Below, one piece after another: positions 58,472-64,000 of a DNA stretch of 64,000 nt. This DNA is from Yamadazyma tenuis (Eukaryota; Ascomycota; Pichiomycetes; Serinales; Debaryomycetaceae): contig NC_089463.1 of the NCBI RefSeq assembly GCF_029203305.1, positions 637,001-701,000 on the forward strand, read 5' to 3'. How positions within the stretch are numbered: the stretch's first letter is position 1; each line of letters starts with the position of its first letter. A program made the translations under genes and the position numbers. The notes under the pieces were generated by a model that did no database searches, was not told where the DNA came from, and saw only the letters and a program-made list of their open reading frames with translations.

Positions 58472-60067
58472 ATGTCGGACTTGGATGATGATTTGTTAGC
58501 TTTGGCCGGGGTGTCGGACTCGGAAGAAGAAGCCATCAGCACAAGAAAGAAGCGTGTGCATGACGAGTCGTTTGATGACTCGGAAGGCGACGACGTGGAC
58601 GACAACGGAGATGATGATGACGATGAGGATGAGGGCGACGACGACGAATTAATCAATCCTTACCCGTTAGAAAACAAGTACAAGGACGAGCTGGACCGAG
58701 ATCGGTTGCTCGGCATGGACGAAATCACCAGGGAGGAGCTTCTTTTCGAGCGGTCCCAAGAGATGGAACGGTTTAATGAAAAGAAGTTTTTGCAGGACAG
58801 AGCCAAACAACAGAAACAGGAATTGCTGAGAACCAAAAACAAAAAGTCCCAGGCCAAGACCCGCTCCAGCAAACGAGCCAAGCCCACGGGAACCGCACGG
58901 GGCGACAAGTTGAGTGAATTGAGAAAACAGAGAGAGCGAAAGAAGAGAAGAGACGACTACAGTGATGACGAAGAAGATGAAGAAGATGACGATGACTTGG
59001 ACGAGGAACTTGACAACTTGGCCGATGCGGCTTCCGACTACGAGGAGGGCGCGGTGGTATGGGGCACCAAGTCTAAGAAGACCCGGTCGTATGCCCGGGC
59101 CCAGTACGAAGATGTGAATAAATTGTTGGTAGGAAGAACGTTTCTCCACACCTATTACTTCTACAACGGATTTGAGGACGTGATCTTGGACTGCTATGGC
59201 CGGATCAACTTAGGGTTTGACAAGAAAACCCGTCAGCCCATGTACCGAATGGTCAAGATCACCGACGTCCAGCATATTCCTGAAAAAAAGTACAAGATGC
59301 CCAATTTCGAAGGAGATTTGTACTTGGCGGTCAGCCAGAATAAAAAGCAGACCAAGCTCTTCCCCGTGAGTGCATTCAGCGACAGCCCCATCACGCAGGG
59401 CGAGTTTGAACGGTACGTGAAGGAATTAGAGAAGAACGCAGAGGAAATCGAGTACTTGGAAGACGTCAACGAAAAACACGAGCAGATCAACGGCTTGGTC
59501 AGTAAGGCTCTCACGGACCATGACATCAACGATATGATCCACCGGAAACAGTCGACCCTGAAGACCTTGAATGGGTACGATGCGGTTTACCAGAAGGCAG
59601 CCTTGATGGATAAGCTCAAGATTGCCCAGCAGCAGAACAACGGGGCGGCTGTGGCCACGCTCGCGCGGCAGTTGAAGCAGTTGGAGAACCTTTTGATCGA
59701 CTCGGCCCACAAGTCCACCGGATCCAAGCAGCTCGACTCGATGTCTAAAGTGAATGAAAGAAACCGGAAATTAAACGTGGAAAACATCAGAAAAGCCGAG
59801 ATCAAGTCATCAATCATCCGTAAAACCGCCAGCAAGGACCAAGGAGATCCATTCCAGCGTTTGAAGACGGTTACACGGGTGTTTTATCAAGATATCATCA
59901 ATCTGGAAAATGAAAAGGCCAAAATCGATGCTCAACTCAACTACAAGAAGCTACTCGACGAGAAAAACGCCATTGAACAAAAAATCGCCACCTCCAGTTA
60001 CAGGGTGTTGGGAGTGATGGACACCATGATCCGTGACATCGACTTTGACTTTCAGGTGGATTTCTAA
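58472..60067 (+). CDS. RTF1: Paf1 complex subunit Rtf1
   Basis: 531 residues. Acidic N-terminus (MSDLDDDLLALAGVSDSEEE), the histone-modification-type segment with ITREELLFERSQEMERFNE, a second acidic run, then the Plus3 domain (about 210-330: VGRTFLHTYYFYNGFEDVIL, then YRMVKITDVQ and LYLAVSQNKKQTKLFPVSAF), and a C-terminal helical/coiled region that binds the rest of Paf1C. Rtf1 couples RNA polymerase II elongation (via phosphorylated Spt5, bound by Plus3) to H2B ubiquitylation and H3K4 and H3K79 methylation. Length fits yeast Rtf1 (558 aa). ATG 58472 is in CACCATGTC context. Confidence 0.95.
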   Translation: MSDLDDDLLALAGVSDSEEEAISTRKKRVHDESFDDSEGDDVDDNGDDDDDEDEGDDDELINPYPLENKYKDELDRDRLLGMDEITREELLFERSQEMERFNEKKFLQDRAKQQKQELLRTKNKKSQAKTRSSKRAKPTGTARGDKLSELRKQRERKKRRDDYSDDEEDEEDDDDLDEELDNLADAASDYEEGAVVWGTKSKKTRSYARAQYEDVNKLLVGRTFLHTYYFYNGFEDVILDCYGRINLGFDKKTRQPMYRMVKITDVQHIPEKKYKMPNFEGDLYLAVSQNKKQTKLFPVSAFSDSPITQGEFERYVKELEKNAEEIEYLEDVNEKHEQINGLVSKALTDHDINDMIHRKQSTLKTLNGYDAVYQKAALMDKLKIAQQQNNGAAVATLARQLKQLENLLIDSAHKSTGSKQLDSMSKVNERNRKLNVENIRKAEIKSSIIRKTASKDQGDPFQRLKTVTRVFYQDIINLENEKAKIDAQLNYKKLLDEKNAIEQKIATSSYRVLGVMDTMIRDIDFDFQVDF

Positions 60068-60154
60068 TCTACAATCATCTCATTTGTGTCGTCTATTTGC
60101 AATAAGCTATGTACAGTATTTACAAAAACCCAGTCGTAAGTCGTAAGCTCCCAA

Positions 60155-60685
60155 TTACACCAGCAATTCTTTCATGAACTGCAACCTCAACTCGATGCGT
60201 TCCTTCTCCTTATCGAAGGAGTAGTAGTCTTCCGCGTAGATATCGTGGTTCAATTCAGAATAGTACGTAATAACCGACTCAGAGTCGATCGACGATACGT
60301 CGTCGTGGAAGCCATCGGCCTGGGCCAACGAGGTGCCGGCAAAGTTGCGGAAGTTGGTGGGGTTGTTCAAGAGATATTCGTCATCAAAGAACGGAGTCTG
60401 CTTCGGCTGCGGTTGTGATGGGGTGGAAGATGTGGAACTTTGACTGGTGTAACTGCTGGTGCTATTGGTGCTGTTTTTACTCAAGGCATCGGAACAAGTG
60501 GCGGTGATGAGGGACTCGTTGGACTTTTTGCTCTTGAAAGAAAGCCGTCTGAGTAAGCTTTGTTTCTTGGTTCTTTTCACCTCGGCTGGGCAATCAAACA
60601 GAATCGTGTTGGTTTTGGTATCGAGGTAATAGTATTGGTTCAAGGTGGAGTCGAACTGGAGTTTCCAGTTACAGCCTTTTGTCAT
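60155..60685 (-). CDS. Small WW-domain protein with a degenerate second aromatic
   Basis: 176 residues, ATG 60685. An N-terminal WW-like domain: Trp7, a central YYY (18-20), the usual Thr-x-Thr stretch, then ILFDCP where the second signature Trp is Phe30 and the conserved Pro is Pro33. The rest is Ser/Thr/Gln-rich and disordered with an acidic/Tyr C-terminus (SIDSESVITYYSELNHDIYA). A Phe in the second position is tolerated in some WW domains but usually changes proline-ligand binding. I do not recognise a named orthologue. Its stop lies 87 bp from the RTF1 stop. Confidence 0.6.
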   Translation of the reverse strand: MTKGCNWKLQFDSTLNQYYYLDTKTNTILFDCPAEVKRTKKQSLLRRLSFKSKKSNESLITATCSDALSKNSTNSTSSYTSQSSTSSTPSQPQPKQTPFFDDEYLLNNPTNFRNFAGTSLAQADGFHDDVSSIDSESVITYYSELNHDIYAEDYYSFDKEKERIELRLQFMKELLV

Positions 60686-63317
60686 GATATGATTTGGATG
60701 ATGCCAGGGGGATATACGGGTGTTTATATATTTTCGCCGCCGTAAATTGATTAATCATATTTTTGCAGTTGACTAAGCGTCTACGGAAGTTATAACACGT
60801 CCGTCATTCCTTCCCGTGTGGGGGTGGGATTGGGGCGCGTGCGGCGGTATATGCGTGCTGGGGCCACCGCGAGGCTGGTAGCGGAGACTGGCGGGTGCCG
60901 AATGGCCCGTGTTATCCTGCAGATGTTCGCCACGGAACCTGCTGGGCCCCCGACCCCTTTCCTAATTAGGCTAAATCCGAGGCGGTCCATGTTAGTAAGC
61001 GCGGCGGAGGAGGAAGACGCTTACGAATCGATGGCGCGGGCGTTTCGGAGTCCTTTGGGGCCGAAACCTCCGGTGCCAGCCACCGGTGCCAGCTAGCGAG
61101 AGATGGCACCAGTAGCACCAGCGTCCCCCCCCCTCGTACCGCCCCTTTCGTAGCGATTATGTCAGCGCCATGAACTTTTCCAGATACCACTAGAGCACCT
61201 CCAATATCAGCCACCCGTCAGCCACTGCCGCGTCTATTCATAGCAGCTCTCACGTGTCAGCCTCACTGCCACTTAATGTCTGACAGCTGCTGCTGCCTAT
61301 TTCGTCCTGAAGGGCACTTGAATTCACTCCATTCTTTTGGTAGAGTGCTACCAGGTGGTGGAATCTATGTTCGTGTTGAAGCTGTTACAACCTAAGAACA
61401 GATGAACGGGTTGGGAATATTTGCTCATAGGTTTGGTTTCGTGGGCATAGGTTTTTGATATTTGGTCAAAATGCTTACCCCTTCCCTGAATCTTGTTATG
61501 GGAGTCCCTCTGTATTTGGAAGTGCGAGCTTTAGCTTGATACAAATGGCTGTTAATGTTTGAGTGAACGGATCTAAGCGCCTAAGGTTTGTTTCGAGACT
61601 TGCAGGTTATTCTTGACTTTACCACTGTCTCAAGGAACACTAGTAGAATAGATTGTATACCATTCATGGTCTGGTTCACAAGTGTTCTCATGCACAGAAC
61701 TTGCCGTATCCATGCTTTTCTACATCTTCTCATTTCCCTACTCAATTAGAAGAGGAACTCTGGAACACCACGTATATCTACAACTTACACAATTTCTGGA
61801 CTATTAAGAGTGGTAACTTGTACTGTGGTGTCTGTTGCGACTTTCACAGGCCGCAGGAGTGGTTTTCTAGAAGACTGAAGGTAATAAACCTCCATCTACA
61901 AAGCACACTATCCCCCTCCTTTGTAACATTGATTCTCACCTCCCTAAATGTTGATTTAAAGTCAATTTTGACGTTTTAATTTTTTGGTGTATCGGACCAC
62001 TAGTGATTTTATTTTTGCTTTTCCGGATTTTATTTTCAGCACTATTTTTCAGACTAAATATTACACGAGCTTTTTGTTCAAGCCATCGTTAATGACATTA
62101 AAGCTCGTCAATGAGGCTAAATTATCCTTGTTTGGGTTTCGGTTTTGGGAAGGAAACAATTCCCGATATGAGCTACTCGGCTAGTCCGTCATATAACTGT
62201 ATTAGCCCAACAACTTTTGCTTAATGGCAGCCATTTACGAACAGGCATTTTGACTCTTCAGTTTTTAGACTATTTCTGGCTGCTCTTGACCTCAATAACC
62301 CCAATCTATATGTAGCAGATACTACAATATATGCTGCTGTGCACTTGTTCACGTCAACCTCCTTGGATGTTGTTCCTCCCGTCCATTGTGGCTTCTCTGG
62401 GAAGATCGCGCATGGTTCATAGCCAGGTTATGCTAGGGTCAACCACAGTAGGTGTGCAGTAGGGAATTTGTCAGCCATTCGTGATTGGTTTCTGATGCAT
62501 CTTCATATATATTGATACAACAACAAATTAGCTATGTTCCATTTCTACTCAAATCTCACACTAACACTTGCAGCTATTTTTGCAGCTATTAGACTTCTCT
62601 AGACACTAGCAAATCCACGTGTTACTTCCGACGGTTCTCGAGTTTAGAGCATTGATTCCATAGTTTTCAAGCTAACCTCGTTGTCCCACTGCTCCCAGGT
62701 CAAGTTAACGACTCTGGTTCGAAAGTGAGATGAAACTATGCTCTGTCTATTTGAGCCTAGGGCACTTTCTCTAGTGACTTAGACTATAACGGAGTTTAAA
62801 ATTCTATTTATTGAGTTTGACATTTGTATCTACTGGCCTGCAAATATTCACCGTGGAAGAATACAAAGATAATAGCTGCAAAGCTCAATTCTCGTAGGGT
62901 CAGGATGGTATACGAGAAAATTACACCTCAGATCACTACGCATACTCATTACGCTAGAAGTACTACTAAATACTAATGACATTAAGTTGTTTGTTCTCAT
63001 TTAATTACCTACACTTTTGGTTAATATAAATTCAAAATTCTTTTGGTACCGACCTTCAGGGTAGATTTTCGGTGTTTTAGAGCTTGATTAGACCATTTCA
63101 TCCAGTTCTAGTATTCATGCCTTCGTTGTGTGGTGCTTCAGCTTAAAGCCATTATCCGTAGGAGCATCTGTTCAACTGCCTATCCTAGCCCCAGCGGAGC
63201 ACCTTTCGGATCTCTCTTATCATATTCCGCTTCTTGTGGCTTCTGCTGCGAAAGCCACATCAGATTCGCAGCCGTTAAAATTCGCGATGGGAGAAGCAAC
63301 TTTTCCTGCTATTTATC
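60686..63317. other. 2.6 kb gene-poor region
   Basis: 60790-61200 is GC-rich; 61300-63300 is AT-richer. A frame at 61653-61979 lacks an ATG but reads YNLHNFWTIKSGNLYCGVCC with further Cys/His, and one at 61984-62184 follows it; both look more like eroded coding sequence than a gene. I found no tRNA, LTR, transposase motif or terminal inverted repeat. It may be the long promoter of the transporter plus old gene remnants. Confidence 0.4.
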
Positions 63318-64000
63318 ATGGAAAACATCCAGCTACAAGACTTGAGAGGCTTGGGCCTGTCCACAGGCCACACACTTGAAGATTTGCCTGTTGTAAACAG
63401 CAAGGACAACATAATTGGAATGCAATCGGTTAGAGCGCATACTTCTGAGCATGATGACTCTTCGCAGGAAGAAGAGCCTGAATATCCCGAAGGAGGATTC
63501 CGGGCGTATCTTGTTTTACTTGGGTCATTTCTTGGACTAACGGCCAACTTCGGGCTTGTGAATTCTCTGGGAGCTATACAGACCTATTTAGCCACCCACC
63601 AGCTTTCGGAATCTTCTGCATCGACCATCGCGTGGATTTTTTCCATCTATTTAGCTTTGGCATTCGGAGGAACCATATTTGTGGGCCCTTATTTCGATAC
63701 AAGAGGTTCTCTTTCACCAATGGTTGGAGGTACCTTGTTAGTCTTTGTTGGGTTGATGGCTGCTGCCAACAGCACAAAAGTATGGCACTTTATATTGTCA
63801 CTTTCTTTATGTGTGGGAGTGGGAAATGCCATGTGCATAAGTCCTTTGGTGGGAGTTATCAGCCACTGGTTCCACAGACAAATCGGATTTGCTATTGGTC
63901 TTAGCTCCATGGGTGGTTCAGTTGGTGGAATGGTGATTCCTATAATGTTGAGAAGTCTTTACCAGAAGGTGGGATATGCTTGGGCCATTCGCAGTTTGGC
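63318..64000 (+). CDS. Monocarboxylate-transporter-family (MFS) permease, 5' part, runs off right edge
   Basis: 227 complete codons from ATG 63318 (MENIQLQDLRGLGLSTGHTL). The acidic N-terminal tail ends EEEPEYPEGGFRAYLVLLGS, the MCT family's conserved [D/E]GG[WF] motif at the start of helix 1. Then come NFGLVNSLGAIQTYLATHQL, VGPYFDTRGSLSP between helices 2 and 3 (the D-x-R-G loop), and SLCVGVGNAMCISPLVGVIS. This matches fungal Mch/Esbp6-type permeases. Substrates of yeast members differ (riboflavin for Mch5, mostly unknown for the others), so the solute cannot be called. About half of the protein lies beyond the window. Confidence 0.85.
   Translation, partial: MENIQLQDLRGLGLSTGHTLEDLPVVNSKDNIIGMQSVRAHTSEHDDSSQEEEPEYPEGGFRAYLVLLGSFLGLTANFGLVNSLGAIQTYLATHQLSESSASTIAWIFSIYLALAFGGTIFVGPYFDTRGSLSPMVGGTLLVFVGLMAAANSTKVWHFILSLSLCVGVGNAMCISPLVGVISHWFHRQIGFAIGLSSMGGSVGGMVIPIMLRSLYQKVGYAWAIRSL

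Noticed and set aside
61653..61979. 108-codon ORF with CxxC-like motif
   Set aside because: No ATG start and no matching zinc-binding pattern on both sides; treated as possible remnant only.
1..64000. tRNA genes, rRNA, LTR retrotransposons, CRISPR arrays
   Set aside because: I looked for B-box-like GGTTCGANTCC, long terminal repeats and regular spacer arrays in the intergenic regions and found none that fit.

Overview
This is a nuclear-chromosome window from a budding yeast (Saccharomycotina). Nearly all genes are intronless and tightly packed on both strands. The few introns have GTATGT or GTACGT 5' sites and perfect TACTAAC branch points. Several proteins are plainly orthologous to Saccharomyces and Candida genes (GLT1, RRP43, UBP12, BPH1, SLY41, EMC7/SOP4, RPS14, RPS22, RPL39, YIP3, LAP2, THP3, YUH1, YPK3, RPS28, RTF1). 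Gene content and protein style suggest a CTG-clade yeast (Debaryomycetaceae or a relative); this is inference. Leucine is mostly TTG, and CTG looks very rare in the conserved genes I sampled. If CUG is read as Ser here, some Leu in the translations would be Ser.

Layout. 1-5.7 kb: 5' nine-tenths of glutamate synthase (minus), with a perfect Gcn4-type site in its promoter. 6.9-25.3 kb: housekeeping block with RRP43, UBP12, a giant BEACH protein (BPH1), SLY41, EMC7, a heme-dependent N-demethylase-like protein and an unknown mitochondrial protein. 25.4-28.1 kb: ribosomal protein cluster (RPS14 with an intron, RPS22 and RPL39 sharing a bidirectional promoter) followed by intron-containing YIP3. 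28.5-39.8 kb: LAP2, a Sel1-repeat DSF2-like protein, an unrecognised protein, THP3, YUH1, an unrecognised membrane protein and the S6-kinase-like YPK3. 39.9-42.3 kb: a kinase-like gene broken by frameshifts and stops, then a 21-bp minisatellite. 42.3-47.8 kb: three same-strand BEM1-related genes, one a PB1-only protein and two SH3-PX-PB1 scaffolds. 47.8-51.2 kb: a 2.2 kb gene-free leader before an Ume6-like zinc-cluster regulator. 51.6-60.7 kb: CSC1-like channel, a possible meiotic-axis-like protein, a CLD1/ICT1-like hydrolase, intron-containing RPS28, RTF1 and a WW-domain protein. 60.7-63.3 kb: gene-poor. 63.3 kb to end: start of an MCT-type transporter.

The strongest unexplained signals are these. 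(1) A GC-rich element, TCGT(G/T)CGC-x-CCCACC, recurs in the promoters of RRP43 (twice), RPL39/RPS22, RPS14 and, inverted, RPS28; in three of the four it sits about 60-70 bp before the ATG. (2) The RPS28 intron stays open for 98 codons from the RPS28 start codon and would encode a peptide with SUMO-interaction-like motifs. (3) There is a local array of diverged BEM1-like polarity scaffolds, including a PB1-only paralogue. (4) There is a decayed kinase-like gene.

Many apparent upstream extensions of real ORFs begin at TTG or GTG. I re-set those genes to the first plausible ATG and say so in each entry.
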